DNA of 64,000 nt from Leadbetterella sp035299025 (GCA_035299025.1 DATGXK010000007.1:496001-560000), one strand, 5' to 3'; counted from the first letter of the stretch, positions 9,456-17,420 are shown. The notes: generated by a model not told the origin, from the letters alone. Made by a program: numbers and translations.

Positions 9456-9505
9456 TTCATATCAATATAAAAAAAAACGCTTCACTTTGTAGTAATACTA
9501 GAATC
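9456..9505 (+). repeat. Dispersed intergenic repeat, copy 1
   Basis: About 50 nt that starts TTCATATCAAT and ends in a 27-nt block (9479-9505) with core CTTCACTTTGTAGTAATACT. The whole 27-nt block recurs identically at 24330-24356. In copy 2 it sits immediately upstream of a gene start and may contain a TTTG-type promoter. In copy 1 it is not next to a gene. Confidence 0.7.
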
Positions 9506-9827
9506 TCAATCTACCTAAACAACACAGTTTTGGTATTTTTGAGATGATGGTTTTTGACGTGACCTCAAAAATTTCCTCCCATTTCAATTGAATTTTGCTA
9601 CTTCAAATTTCTAAATATGAAGTAATTGGATATCTATTTCAATGATTTAATTGTACGATGAACTAGATGCGATACTAGATTTATTATTGGCCCAAATACA
9701 CCAACAGCTTTTAATGAGTTAAGTTTGGAATGTTTTTTCTTCTCAAGACTTCTAGAAGGTAAGGGAACATTTGGAAATTGAAATTTTCCCAAATACTTTG
9801 ATAAAGAGATAGTTGGAGATTTTTTTT

Positions 9828-9860
9828 ATAAAAAAACCACCTTAAAACTAAGGTGGGATT
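9828..9860 (-). terminator. Terminator of the CsbD operon
   Basis: On the minus strand, CCACCTTAG-TTT-TAAGGTGG is a near-perfect hairpin followed by seven T. It lies about 90 nt after the last small gene (ending 9948) of the leftward operon. Confidence 0.85.
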
Positions 9861-9947
9861 TTCTTACTAACCCTATTAACCACTATATAAAAAGCTGTTG
9901 TATTGAATAATAGATAGTACTTTAAATAATACCTGGAGCAGTACTTT

Positions 9948-10097
9948 TCATTTCTTTTCTAACTTTATTAAATATTCCAATGAATTTTTTAATTGTAAAG
10001 ACATGTTTTTTTCTGATTTTGGTCCGATGCTGAGAGTAACTAGTTCGTAAGTACCAATTATCAAAAGCAATGCTAATAATATCAGTTGAATGTCCAT
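9948..10097 (-). CDS. 49-residue single-helix membrane protein
   Basis: Short ORF: MDIQLILLALLLIIGTYELV forms one N-terminal transmembrane helix, followed by a charged tail ending LEYLIKLEKK. It begins 20 nt after the stop of the upstream beta-barrel gene and is followed by a strong terminator, so it is the last gene of the CsbD operon. I do not recognise the family. Position, hydrophobic pattern and terminator support a real gene. Confidence 0.6.
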   Translation of the reverse strand: MDIQLILLALLLIIGTYELVTLSIGPKSEKNMSLQLKNSLEYLIKLEKK

Positions 10098-10117
10098 GGC
10101 TTTATTTTTTGAAAAAA

Positions 10118-10759
10118 TTATAAAATATTAAAACCTATCGTTGCTTGAGTCCATGCGTTTTTGTAACGCGGGTTTGTTGAAGTACCGTCGCCGTTGTTGT
10201 TCTGAATGTCCCAACCAGCTTTAGCCCCTATAATAACCTTACCTACATTTACGTCAAGTCCACCAATAAAGCCCAAAATGTTTTTACGAATATTCTCATT
10301 CTTAAATTCATTTTGTTGTTCGACAGTAGTAAGTGGATTCTCAAAGACATCTTTTTGCTTTAACAAATAAGAATATTGGGGTCCAACTTGTATCGTCAAA
10401 AACTTGGCAGGTTTGATGGATAGCAACAATGGCACATCTAAATAGTCAGTGGTTCGGGTCAGTTTATAGGTACCCCCCAAAAACTGGCCAGTTTCTTTAT
10501 AGCCTTTTTGTGAGTAAAGTATTTCGGGCTGAATCCCTAAAAATTTGCCAATCGGAATACCAAAAAACAATCCCCCTGCCAAGCCAAGCTTACTATCAGC
10601 ACTGAATTCTTCACCTTTTGAGTCGTAATAGTTGGAGTAGTTTCCACCTAATTTGATGCCTATTTTAACCTTACCACGGTCGTCAGACATGCTTTCTTGT
10701 GCAAAAGTTGTGAAACTTAGTAGCGTTATTATTGTTAAAAATATGTGTGCCTTTTTCAT
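10118..10759 (-). CDS. Outer-membrane beta-barrel protein (PorT/OMP_b-brl_2 type)
   Basis: 213 residues with a signal peptide (about 1-20, FTTFAQ) and alternating amphipathic strands (KIGIKLGGNYSNYY, LGIQPEILYSQKGYKE, TIQVGPQYSYLL, ending in aromatic-poor TIGFNIL). This is the small 8-stranded barrel fold common in Bacteroidota. It is the third gene of the CsbD operon. The role is unknown, but co-expression with stress proteins suggests envelope maintenance. Confidence 0.85.
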   Translation of the reverse strand: MKKAHIFLTIITLLSFTTFAQESMSDDRGKVKIGIKLGGNYSNYYDSKGEEFSADSKLGLAGGLFFGIPIGKFLGIQPEILYSQKGYKETGQFLGGTYKLTRTTDYLDVPLLLSIKPAKFLTIQVGPQYSYLLKQKDVFENPLTTVEQQNEFKNENIRKNILGFIGGLDVNVGKVIIGAKAGWDIQNNNGDGTSTNPRYKNAWTQATIGFNIL

Positions 10760-10800
10760 TGTATTGTTTTAATTATCGTAATTTCTTCTCGACTGATTTT

Positions 10801-11238
10801 TTACTGTTTAACATTTTTTACAGTCAAATCTTTGAATGCCTGTCCAAGCTCGTCCATATCTCGTGAAAATTCAACTTTGAATTTTTCCCAGTTTTCTTTA
10901 CTGTCGGCTTTGTAGGTATCCATCTTCATTTTCAGATCAGAATTTTTTGCCTCCAAATCCGCAATTTTCTTTTTGTAGTCTTCTTTTGCTTCTTTCTTTT
11001 CGGTGCTTATTCTGGAATTGAATTCCGCAATACTTTTTTCGTTAGCCGCAATTTTGTCAGCCGTTTCGATTTTGTACTTGGCTACTTCAGCTTGGTAGTC
11101 ATCGGTGGCTTCTTCCAAGTCCTTACCTGCTTCTACGACATCTGTGGTGGCATCTTCTACTTTTTCTGTTTCGGTTTTACAATTTGTAGCTGTAAAAAGT
11201 ATGGCTATTGCCGCAAGTGTTAAATATGTTTTTCTCAT
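10801..11238 (-). CDS. Stress-associated coiled-coil lipoprotein
   Basis: 145 residues. The N-terminus (LAAIAILFTATNC) is a lipoprotein signal with Cys20 as likely lipidation site. The rest is highly charged helix (KVEDATTDVVEAGKDLEE, EKSIAEFNSRISTEKKEAKED) that should form a long coiled coil in the periplasm. Similar lipoproteins often accompany CsbD/YtxH genes in this phylum. It is in the operon driven from the motif at 11497-11564, with 32 nt to the CsbD gene. Confidence 0.8.
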   Translation of the reverse strand: MRKTYLTLAAIAILFTATNCKTETEKVEDATTDVVEAGKDLEEATDDYQAEVAKYKIETADKIAANEKSIAEFNSRISTEKKEAKEDYKKKIADLEAKNSDLKMKMDTYKADSKENWEKFKVEFSRDMDELGQAFKDLTVKNVKQ

Positions 11239-11270
11239 TTTATCTATTGTTTTTTAGTTTTTAATAATTG

Positions 11271-11459
11271 TTATAGTCCGCTGATAAGCGTTTGAATTTC
11301 CTCTTTTGTTTTGCCTAATTTTTGTTGAAGTCTTCCCATCAATTCATCTTGTTTGCCGTCAGCGAGTAGCAGATCATCGTCTGTCAGGATGGCAAATTGT
11401 TGCTTTAGTTTGCCTTTTATTTCGTTCCAATTTCCTTTTAATTCAGTAAGATTTGCCAT
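11271..11459 (-). CDS. CsbD-family stress protein
   Basis: 62 residues matching the CsbD fold: NLTELKGNWNEIKGKLKQQFA, LTDDDLLLADGKQDELMGRLQQKLGKTKEE. CsbD-like proteins are general-stress proteins (sigmaB regulon in Bacillus, RpoS/osmotic in enterics) of unknown biochemical role. This is the first gene of its operon, and the conserved stress-island promoter motif ends 38 nt upstream of the ATG. Confidence 0.95.
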   Translation of the reverse strand: MANLTELKGNWNEIKGKLKQQFAILTDDDLLLADGKQDELMGRLQQKLGKTKEEIQTLISGL

Positions 11460-11496
11460 GATTTGTATTTAATGTTTTTGTTCTTTTATTGTAAGT

Positions 11497-11564
11497 CAAA
11501 GGTCAGCTTTTTAGATTTCATAAGTCTTACAGAATGTTATTCAAAGTTTATGAAATTCACACAT
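11497..11564 (-). promoter_or_regulatory. Stress-island promoter motif, copy 1 (CsbD operon)
   Basis: Minus strand: ATGTGTGAAT at position 1-10, TTCTGTAAGA at 31-40, ACCTTTG at 62-68. The same elements at the same spacing precede four other units (13383, 16772, 17899, 20291). ACCTTTG resembles the -7 element (TAnnTTTG) of Bacteroidota promoters, and the upstream pair would then be an activator site. Confidence 0.85.
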
Positions 11565-11670
11565 TTAGTTTTATTTAATTGAAATTCAGGTGTTTGTGTA
11601 TTTTTGCTAGCAAATCAGCTACTCTGAAAACAGAGCTTGTGTTTGTTTTGAATTTTTTCAAATGGTGTGA

Positions 11671-12066
11671 TTACTTTTCATCTTCTCCATTGAAGACTTG
11701 GGAGGGTGTGAGTTTTTGAATTAAAACCTCACCAAAGGCCTGCAACCTTTCTGAGTTATTTGCTACAAATCTGGCAATAGCAAACTGCATAATGGAGCCA
11801 ATTACTTTTTTGAACGGGTTGGAAGTAGTGCCAAACATTAACTTTTTTGAAATAAATCCAGTTGACATTCCTATTACATCACCTATCAGATTTGAGCTCA
11901 AACTCTCGCTTGTATTCTCAGAGCTAATAGCGTTTTTAATAATTTCAAAAGGACTCAAACTACTAAATATTGAGCGAATGTCTTCTTTTAAAAGTACAAG
12001 CTCCAGTTTTTGTTGCTCCTCTATTGCCTGGATTCTCAACTCTAAAATTTCCTTGGGGTTACTCAT
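11671..12066 (-). CDS. Hypothetical protein, 131 aa
   Basis: Hydrophilic N-terminal helix (KEILELRIQAIEEQQKLELVLLKEDIR), then a Gly/Ser-rich middle (SNLIGDVIGMSTGFISKK) and a weakly hydrophobic segment (IGSIMQFAIARFVANN). It overlaps the stop/start of the upstream holin-like gene by 4 nt, so the two are translationally coupled. In Bacteroidota this pair often sits beside YtxH and CsbD genes. Function unknown. Confidence 0.75.
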   Translation of the reverse strand: MSNPKEILELRIQAIEEQQKLELVLLKEDIRSIFSSLSPFEIIKNAISSENTSESLSSNLIGDVIGMSTGFISKKLMFGTTSNPFKKVIGSIMQFAIARFVANNSERLQAFGEVLIQKLTPSQVFNGEDEK

Positions 12067-12416
12067 AAGTTTTCATCTTTAAGGATTTTTGTAAGTAGCA
12101 TTAAGTTGATTTGAAGCTGAAGATATTTGTAAACACTTGTTTTGATGAAAATAGCTGTAATGGCATAAAACGCCGCTAAAACAAAGAATCCATAATAGGT
12201 TTTGCCGAGTATTTCACCTAACCAAAGAGACAGACCTATATTCAAGAAAAGGAAAAACAAACCCAAAACCGTAACGATTATGGCTTTCATGGCCAAAAAC
12301 GTGGCCAAATCCGCGGTTTTATTATACAATTTGAGTTTTATAAGTTCGGTTTGATTGCTAGTCAAATTCTCAATTCTCTTAAAAACCGTTTCTACAATTT
12401 CATAATTTGTGTCCAT
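12063..12416 (-). CDS. Holin-superfamily-III-like two-helix membrane protein
   Basis: 117 residues with two central transmembrane helices (AIIVTVLGLFFLFLNIGLSLWLGE and YYGFFVLAAFYAITAIF) flanked by cytoplasmic helices. The pattern and size match the putative holin-X / YqjE-like family (DUF1469 type) found in stress clusters, not in phage lysis modules. No endolysin or phage gene is nearby. It starts 16 nt from the terminator of the YtxH unit, so it may have its own promoter there. Confidence 0.75.
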   Translation of the reverse strand: MDTNYEIVETVFKRIENLTSNQTELIKLKLYNKTADLATFLAMKAIIVTVLGLFFLFLNIGLSLWLGEILGKTYYGFFVLAAFYAITAIFIKTSVYKYLQLQINLMLLTKILKDENL

Positions 12417-12431
12417 AGCTTTGTTGGTATT

Positions 12432-12469
12432 TAAAAAACACCCAGCCTCATCGTAAGGCCAGGTGTTTT
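12432..12469 (-). terminator. Terminator after the YtxH gene
   Basis: Minus strand: AACACCTGGCCTTACG ... GAGGCTGGGTGTT forms a GC-rich stem followed by TTTTTAAA, directly after the YtxH stop. Confidence 0.85.
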
Positions 12470-12477
12470 GTTATTTC

Positions 12478-12798
12478 TCAGACATTTTCGTTTTTCTGAT
12501 CCATTATTTTGTTTTTGCCGTTGGTCACCAATTGGTCCACTTCGTGCATGGCTTGGTTATACTTGTTTTTGCCTTTAGCTACCAAACTGTCTACTTCTTG
12601 CATGGCATTGCTGTATTTTTTGGTCAAATTAGTGGTCATATCCTCAAACTTTTCTTTCAGTCCTTCGGCATAGTCTTCGCTTTTGTCCATAATTTGTTTT
12701 CTGGTTCTCGAACCCTTATCCGGGGCAAACAAGATACCTGCAATAGCCCCAACAGCTGCACCAGCCAATACGCCCAATAATACTTTTCCTGATTTCAT
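12478..12798 (-). CDS. YtxH-domain stress protein
   Basis: 106 residues starting MKSGKVLLGVLAGAAVG. The first 30 residues form a glycine-rich membrane segment (AGAAVGAIAGILFAPDKGSRTRKQI, the YtxH signature), followed by an amphipathic helical tail with two similar 14-residue units (AMQEVDSLVAKGKNKY / AMHEVDQLVTNGKNKI). The frame is open further upstream, but the YtxH start is clear. YtxH proteins are general-stress proteins. Last gene of the unit that starts at 13361. Confidence 0.92.
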   Translation of the reverse strand: MKSGKVLLGVLAGAAVGAIAGILFAPDKGSRTRKQIMDKSEDYAEGLKEKFEDMTTNLTKKYSNAMQEVDSLVAKGKNKYNQAMHEVDQLVTNGKNKIMDQKNENV

Positions 12799-12827
12799 TT
12801 CATCGATTTTTAATTGTTTCCTATTCT

Positions 12828-12986
12828 TTATTTTATAATACTTTTGCCTTGTATGATTCTCAAAATAACGGCTATCAGTGCTATCACCAGCAGGACATGT
12901 ATAATACCTCCGGCACTGTAGGCAAAAAATCCGATTGCCCAAAAAATCACTAAAATCACGGCCACGATATACAGTAAGTTGCTCAT
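12828..12986 (-). CDS. lmo0937-family (DUF5670-like) 52-residue membrane protein
   Basis: Hand-read ORF beginning MSNLLYIVAVILVIFWAIG, with two hydrophobic helices separated by FFAYSAGGIIHV and ending RIIQGKSIIK. The pattern WAIGFF..SAGGIIHxLLVIA is that of the small lmo0937 family. Its ATG overlaps the stop of the upstream GH130-like fragment by 4 nt, so the genes are coupled. These mini-proteins are widespread beside stress genes, with no known function. Confidence 0.88.
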   Translation of the reverse strand: MSNLLYIVAVILVIFWAIGFFAYSAGGIIHVLLVIALIAVILRIIQGKSIIK

Positions 12987-13270
12987 TTTGTCTTTTTACT
13001 AAGGTTTCGAAATCCTAAATTTCTCTTTGCAAAGGTCGGAATCATGGACTCGCTTTGCGTTACACAATATCCTATAGTCGAATAATTGTTAAAACTCACA
13101 GCTCTGTAAAAAACACGGACAGAATTACCTTCTTGAATAATTCCAAGATTGAGAACACCGCTGTTTTCAAATTCAATGGGTGTTTTTTCAAAAAGTATTC
13201 CTTGTTTTATCACTTCAACCATCATATTTTTGTTTATATCAGGTGGAAGATGGACTATTTTTTTCTGCAC
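12983..13270 (-). pseudogene. GH130-like N-terminal fragment (95 aa)
   Basis: The stretch NSGVLNLGIIQEGNSVRVFYRAVSFNNYSTIGYCV resembles the first strands of GH130 beta-1,4-mannoside phosphorylases (family pattern GVFNPA..LLYRAVG...IGYA), but the protein stops at 95 residues where a full enzyme has over 300, and the catalytic Asp region is absent. Either a decayed enzyme or a remnant kept for translational coupling. It overlaps the small basic protein upstream by 32 nt and the lmo0937 gene downstream by 4 nt. Confidence 0.55.
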
Positions 13271-13361
13271 GTTTAGCCACTTTAGCCGAACGTTTCTCTT
13301 TCAGGCTTTTGGCGGGGGATTTCTTGCCTGACTTATCTTTTGTATCTTTTTCTTTTGACAT
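13239..13361 (-). CDS. Small lysine-rich protein, 40 aa
   Basis: Hand-read ORF with MSKEKDTKDKSGKKSPAKSL and then KEKRSAKVAKRAEKNSPSST. It is very basic with no hydrophobic segment. Short Lys-rich proteins of this type are common next to stress genes in Bacteroidota. The conserved promoter motif ends 22 nt upstream of its ATG, which argues that this is the true first gene of the unit. It might bind nucleic acid, but that is a guess from composition. Confidence 0.7.
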   Translation of the reverse strand: MSKEKDTKDKSGKKSPAKSLKEKRSAKVAKRAEKNSPSST

Positions 13362-13382
13362 TGGGAGTGTTTTTTTATACCC

Positions 13383-13449
13383 CAAAGGTCATTTATTGAG
13401 CTTCGAATTTGTTATGTAATTCTTGCATATTTTTACAAGATTCACACAT
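13383..13449 (-). promoter_or_regulatory. Stress-island promoter motif, copy 2 (YtxH unit)
   Basis: Minus strand: ATGTGTGAATCTTGTAA at 1-17, TTACATAACA at 31-40, ACCTTTG at 61-67. Same architecture as copy 1 and only 22 nt from the next start codon. Confidence 0.85.
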
Positions 13450-13510
13450 GACAAATATTTTTTTCAGGAATTGAATAACTCAATATTCATAATATTCTTG
13501 AGTAATAAGC

Positions 13511-14395
13511 TTATTTGAGGCTATCCGCAGGTATTTGAACCTTCTTTTGGATGTCATATTTGGCATCGCGAATTTTTTGTTTTTCCGCCTCTATTTTTAA
13601 GGTTTCTTTTGCTTTTTTCTTGAAATAACTTTTGAGTAAAATACTACTTTTGGCGGCATCGATAGTTTCGTTGAGGCCTTTGGTGCCGTTTTGAATATTC
13701 ATCATGGTGGAGTCGAGCGTTTTTCCGAATTTCTCATCAATCATAAGTTTTGACAATGCACCTTTGCCATTGTTTATATTAACAGCAAATTTGGCGAATT
13801 GATCGGAACTGTTCTGGAGATTTATTAGTGTCATTTCTAGACTTTTGGAAAAATCTTCGTCTGAAATTAGCTTTGAAAGTGCCCCATTGCTATTGTTGAT
13901 TTTGGAACTGAACTGAGCAAGGTTGTCGGAAATGAGAGCCACATTATCCATGCTTTTTTTCATGCTCAGCATGACATCCTCCATTTCTATGGCCGTTTTT
14001 GAGCTCAAAATGTCATTGTCTTTTACTGACTTAAAAGTAAATGTGCCTGGTGAAATAACCAGTACTTTTTCACCCATAAGTCCGTCCGAACTGATTCCAA
14101 CCTTGGCGTCGGTTTTTATAAACGGTTGAGCATTTTTCTGTATGACCAACTCCACCATTACTGAGGTATCAGATATCATTTCTATGGCGTCGACGGTGCC
14201 AATATTAATACCTGAAAAACGAACGTTATTGCCCAATTTTAAGCCGCTTACCGTTCTGAAGTGGGATTTTAAGTGGATTACCGAGCCAAAAAGGTTTTTT
14301 TGTTTGCCTACAAAATATATCGTGACTGCGAAAAAGAGAATTCCAGCAGTGACAAACATGCCTAGTTTCCATTTAAATCCTGAATTCTTCTTCAT
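13511..14395 (-). CDS. MlaD/MCE-family substrate-binding protein
   Basis: 294 residues: one N-terminal anchor helix (FKWKLGMFVTAGILFFAVTIYFVG), an MCE domain (about 37-120; FRTVSGLKLGNNVRFSGINIGTVDAIE ... GLMGEKVLVISPG), then a long helical region with a repeated block (NGALSKLISDEDFSKSLE / GALSKLMIDEKFGKTLD). MCE proteins form hexameric rings that carry lipids between membranes. It is the last gene of an MlaE-MlaF-MlaD order, 48 nt after the ATPase. Role inferred: phospholipid trafficking to keep the outer membrane asymmetric. Confidence 0.93.
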   Translation of the reverse strand: MKKNSGFKWKLGMFVTAGILFFAVTIYFVGKQKNLFGSVIHLKSHFRTVSGLKLGNNVRFSGINIGTVDAIEMISDTSVMVELVIQKNAQPFIKTDAKVGISSDGLMGEKVLVISPGTFTFKSVKDNDILSSKTAIEMEDVMLSMKKSMDNVALISDNLAQFSSKINNSNGALSKLISDEDFSKSLEMTLINLQNSSDQFAKFAVNINNGKGALSKLMIDEKFGKTLDSTMMNIQNGTKGLNETIDAAKSSILLKSYFKKKAKETLKIEAEKQKIRDAKYDIQKKVQIPADSLK

Positions 14396-14443
14396 TTTTA
14401 TTAATTTTTATTTCGGGTATTTTGGAATATTTTCTTTTTGGTT

Positions 14444-15184
14444 TTAAATAAAAAATGATCTAACCCATCGATCTTCGCTTTGTTCTAAGTCTTGATAAGT
14501 ACCTTCGGTATACACCACGCCGTCTCTTAATATCACGATTCGGTTGCTCGTAAACTTGGCACATGCCATGTCGTGGGTGATGATGATGGAGGTGGTTTTG
14601 TATTTCATCTGGATGGATATTATCAGCTCGCTAATCTCTCTAGAAGTGATGGTGTCCAGACCTGTGGTGGGTTCGTCGTATAGAAGTATTTCGGGTTTAA
14701 GGATGAGTGTTCTTGCCAATCCAACACGTTTCCGCATGCCTCCTGATAGTTCTGAAGGCATTTTGTCGATGGCTTCTAATAATCCTACGCTTTCTAAAGT
14801 TTCTTCAATGGCTATATTTATTTGAGTATCCGTGAATTCTGGTCTATGCCTTTGCAGAGGAAATGCCAGATTTTCTCTAACAGACATGGAGTCGTATAAA
14901 GCACCATTTTGGAATAAAAAACCTACACGTAGTCTGATCTGATTCAGCTCGTCTTCTGCAAGATTAGTTAGTTCTGTGCCAAAGACCTTAATTTCGCCTT
15001 TGTCGGCTTCCACCAACCTCACCAAACACTTGATGGTGATGGATTTTCCCGAGCCAGATTTCCCCAAAACAACCAAGTTCTCTCCTTTATTGACATTGAT
15101 ATTGACACCTTTCAAGACGTCCTTATCTTTGCCAAAGGATTTGAAAAGACCTTTGATTTCTATTATTGGAGTTTGTTTTTTCAC
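14444..15184 (-). CDS. MlaF-like ABC transporter ATPase
   Basis: 246 residues, a complete nucleotide-binding domain: Walker A GKSGSGKS (41-48), Q-loop FQNGALYDSM, signature LSGGM (146-150), Walker B ILLYDEPTTGLD (166-177) and H-loop IIITHDM. FQNGALYDSMSV is characteristic of the Mla/Ttg2/Mkl group. It pairs with the permease gene 91 nt upstream and the MCE gene downstream as a lipid-transfer ABC system. Confidence 0.95.
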   Translation of the reverse strand: MKKQTPIIEIKGLFKSFGKDKDVLKGVNINVNKGENLVVLGKSGSGKSITIKCLVRLVEADKGEIKVFGTELTNLAEDELNQIRLRVGFLFQNGALYDSMSVRENLAFPLQRHRPEFTDTQINIAIEETLESVGLLEAIDKMPSELSGGMRKRVGLARTLILKPEILLYDEPTTGLDTITSREISELIISIQMKYKTTSIIITHDMACAKFTSNRIVILRDGVVYTEGTYQDLEQSEDRWVRSFFI

Positions 15185-15275
15185 TGAAATGAGATTTTTC
15201 GTAATTAGCCAAATTAGGCTTTATAGTATCCTGGATGGGTTTTAAAAAAGGCTTTTGTTTATAAAAAATGTTTCC

Positions 15276-16034
15276 TCAGAAAATCAGATCTGTCAATTGA
15301 ACAGCCAACATATCGATTATAAAAATGGCCAGTGATGCATAAACCACTGCTGAATTGGCTGCTTTTCCTACGCTTTCTGTACCATTAGAGGCCGTAAAAC
15401 CCATGTAACAGCCAATGGTGCCAATAAAAAAACCGAAGAAGAACGTCTTGATAGTTGCCGGAAAAATATCCACAAACCCTAGGGCTTCAAAGACCAGCGA
15501 ATTGTATCTGATTATGTTCAGCTCGCTGTGAATGTTGTAACCTACAAATCCACCAAATATGCCAATGCCGTCGGCAAATACTACAAGAAGTGGAATCATG
15601 AAGGTGGCAGCGAGTATTCGGGTAACGACCAAGTATTTGAATGGATTGATGGCCGAAACCTCCATGGCGTCTATTTGTTCGGTTACTTTCATAGAACCCA
15701 GCTCGGCACCTATACCAGACGACACTTTGCCGGCACAAATTAGTGCCGTAATAACTGGAGCGATTTCTCTGATCAATGAAAGTGCAACCATACCTGGCAA
15801 CCAGGATTCGGCCCCAAACTCAGCAAGTGTTGGCCTAGATTGCAGAGTAAGCACCAATCCCATAATAAATCCGGTTATGGCTACCAAGGGAAGTGATTTA
15901 TAACCAATTACATAACATTGTTTTATGAATTCCTTTAACTCCAAAGGTGGTTTGAAAAGCTCCCTGAAGAATCTAAAAATAAACAAAATAAATGCTCCGA
16001 TACCCTCAAAAATACTTCTTATCTCGATTACCAT
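15276..16034 (-). CDS. MlaE-family ABC transporter permease
   Basis: 252 residues with an interfacial N-terminal helix and five or six membrane helices. Family signatures: GYKSLPLVAITGFIMGLVLTLQ, REIAPVITALICAGKVSSGIGAELGSMKVTEQIDAMEV (the MlaE coupling-helix region, with the E-x-D-A motif) and GFTASNGTESVGKAANSAVV. First gene of the Mla operon. Unlike its neighbours, it has no copy of the stress-island motif upstream. Confidence 0.95.
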   Translation of the reverse strand: MVIEIRSIFEGIGAFILFIFRFFRELFKPPLELKEFIKQCYVIGYKSLPLVAITGFIMGLVLTLQSRPTLAEFGAESWLPGMVALSLIREIAPVITALICAGKVSSGIGAELGSMKVTEQIDAMEVSAINPFKYLVVTRILAATFMIPLLVVFADGIGIFGGFVGYNIHSELNIIRYNSLVFEALGFVDIFPATIKTFFFGFFIGTIGCYMGFTASNGTESVGKAANSAVVYASLAIFIIDMLAVQLTDLIF

Positions 16035-16071
16035 ATTTTTGCTTTTTGGGAAGGTTTTTTTAAGGAATTCT

Positions 16072-16110
16072 AAAACAAAAAGTCTGCTATAAAACCATTT
16101 ATAACAGACT
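16072..16110 (-). terminator. Terminator after the 16135-16737 barrel gene
   Basis: Minus strand: AGTCTGTTATAAAT ... TTATAGCAGACT forms a hairpin followed by TTTTTGTTTT, separating the barrel gene from the Mla operon. Confidence 0.85.
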
Positions 16111-16134
16111 CTTTTAGTGTAGACTTTTCAGGTT

Positions 16135-16737
16135 TTACTTGATTGGAAAACTAACCCCAACATTAAGTGCGAAGGCTTGGTTTTTATAGCTTGCAACGGG
16201 CGACTCGTTCACGTCTGCAAATCCTTGACTAAAGCCAGCGTCAACATTTAGCCAGGTGCGTGATTGTATGCGGTAGTTGAATCCAAGGCCCACCAATGCA
16301 CCAACATCCAATTTCTTATAAACTGGTCCACCATTGGTTTCTGTAATCTTAACTCCGTCTTTTAGAGTGGCACTTAAAAGTGTACCTACGTATGGTCCCC
16401 CAAATATTTTTGGCCTAAATTTATTGCCTACCTCGCCAAAATAGTAAATGGCTGTGATTGGCATTTGAAGGTAATGTAGTCTGTTGATATAGTCTACGTT
16501 TTTGTAGTCTGTTCCTAGTTGCGAGTAGATAAATTTGGCTCCGATGCCTACATGTTCGTTGACACTGTAATTGGCAAAAGCACCCAAAGAAACGCCAGTA
16601 AGTAGTTTGGTATTTGTCGGGCCTGAAAACGTGGAAGCGTTGATGCCAACCATTGGTCCAACTGATAAGGTTTGGGCTTTTAATATTCCCAGCTGAATGA
16701 ATAATATTGATAATAGGATAATTGTAGTTTTTGACAT
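16135..16737 (-). CDS. Outer-membrane beta-barrel protein, 200 aa
   Basis: Signal peptide (about 1-21, LKAQ) and a small barrel: SVGPMVGINASTFSG, VGIGAKFIYSQLGTDYK, LQMPITAIYYFGEVG, and a last strand FALNVGVSFPIK. It is a single-gene unit between its own stress-motif promoter (16772-16839) and a terminator. It is distantly similar to the barrel at 18588-19175, so they may be paralogues under one regulator. Confidence 0.85.
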   Translation of the reverse strand: MSKTTIILLSILFIQLGILKAQTLSVGPMVGINASTFSGPTNTKLLTGVSLGAFANYSVNEHVGIGAKFIYSQLGTDYKNVDYINRLHYLQMPITAIYYFGEVGNKFRPKIFGGPYVGTLLSATLKDGVKITETNGGPVYKKLDVGALVGLGFNYRIQSRTWLNVDAGFSQGFADVNESPVASYKNQAFALNVGVSFPIK

Positions 16738-16771
16738 TTTCTTAGTATTTTGTTTCTAAATAATTATGATA

Positions 16772-16839
16772 CAAAGGTGCAGGTTTTTTTGGTGTGCAAT
16801 GTTACAGAATATTGATAAACCCTTACATCATTCACACAT
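16772..16839 (-). promoter_or_regulatory. Stress-island promoter motif, copy 3
   Basis: Minus strand: ATGTGTGAATGATGTAAG at 1-18, TTCTGTAACA at 31-40, ACCTTTG at 62-68. It precedes the beta-barrel gene whose ATG ends at 16737. Confidence 0.85.
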
Positions 16840-16845
16840 TCGTTG

Positions 16846-17238
16846 CTAAAGTTTCTCTATCGTTTTTTCTATTTTATCAGCCAATTCGGTGTATTCTTTC
16901 TGAAGCTGACTTATTTCTATTTCTGTTTTGGAATCAACGTTTATCACAGAGTTGTTGGCGGTTTTGTGAGATGCCACCAGTTCGTTTACCTTTAAATGAA
17001 GGGAACCCGAAAACCTGCTGAACTCTTTCTGAATAACAAACAAACTCAGAAAAGTAATCCCATGGATTAAATCTCTGATGATTTCGTTGGTTTCGAAATG
17101 CGTATAGTCGCGATTTAGAAACCAAAAGACTACCATAATCGATGCCAAAATAAAGGTGATAGAACTACCCAAAATAGTAGTAATGAGATAGGTGATTTTT
17201 TCAAAAAACTTTTCGAGATTTATGTATGAAGTGTTCAT
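16846..17238 (-). CDS. Low-affinity iron permease (PF04120)-like membrane protein
   Basis: About 130 residues, two membrane helices (LITTILGSSITFILASIMVVFWFL and a second, DLIHGITFLSLFVIQ) with the family pattern FVIQKEFSRFSG...LKVNELVASHKTANNSVINV and a helical tail. Members are annotated as low-affinity iron permeases after a yeast homologue, but transport has not been shown for the short bacterial type. The frame extends to a TTG at 17253. I prefer the ATG at 17238, which falls just after the upstream small gene. Confidence 0.85.
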   Translation of the reverse strand: MNTSYINLEKFFEKITYLITTILGSSITFILASIMVVFWFLNRDYTHFETNEIIRDLIHGITFLSLFVIQKEFSRFSGSLHLKVNELVASHKTANNSVINVDSKTEIEISQLQKEYTELADKIEKTIEKL

Positions 17239-17249
17239 TTTTGATTTGT

Positions 17250-17405
17250 TCAAATGGTTGATTGTTTTTGGTTAATGAGATAATCCTTTAGCAAAATCTT
17301 TAATGATTCGTAGTAATCTGACAAGGTATTGGCGTTAATTTTAGGAGAGATAAGTGTAAACTGCTTCAGGATGAAGTTTGATATTTTAGCACCTTTAGGA
17401 ACCAT
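17250..17405 (-). CDS. Hypothetical small protein, 51 aa
   Basis: Hand-read ORF starting MVPKGAKISNFILKQFTLIS, ending YLINQKQSTI. It has no membrane helix and no family I recognise. It lies between the 64-residue membrane protein and the iron-permease-like gene with short gaps in the same direction, so it is probably co-transcribed with them. Confidence 0.45.
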   Translation of the reverse strand: MVPKGAKISNFILKQFTLISPKINANTLSDYYESLKILLKDYLINQKQSTI

Positions 17406-17420
17406 TTTTTTTTACTTTTT

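Larger units (their letters stand above)
9323..9947. other. Gene-poor interval with one dispersed repeat
   Basis: About 625 nt with no convincing ORF on either strand. It contains the imperfect 50-bp repeat at 9456-9505 (second copy at 24307-24356) and, at its right end, the terminator of the leftward stress operon. Otherwise I see nothing in it. Confidence 0.6.

Noticed and set aside
12063..12416. Holin-like gene taken as a sign of a prophage
   Set aside because: No capsid, terminase, portal, tail or lysin gene nearby. The gene is part of a stress cluster.
12478..12942. Upstream extension of the YtxH gene to 154 codons
   Set aside because: The extra N-terminus overlaps the lmo0937-type gene and does not match the YtxH family. 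The ATG at 12798 gives the usual length.
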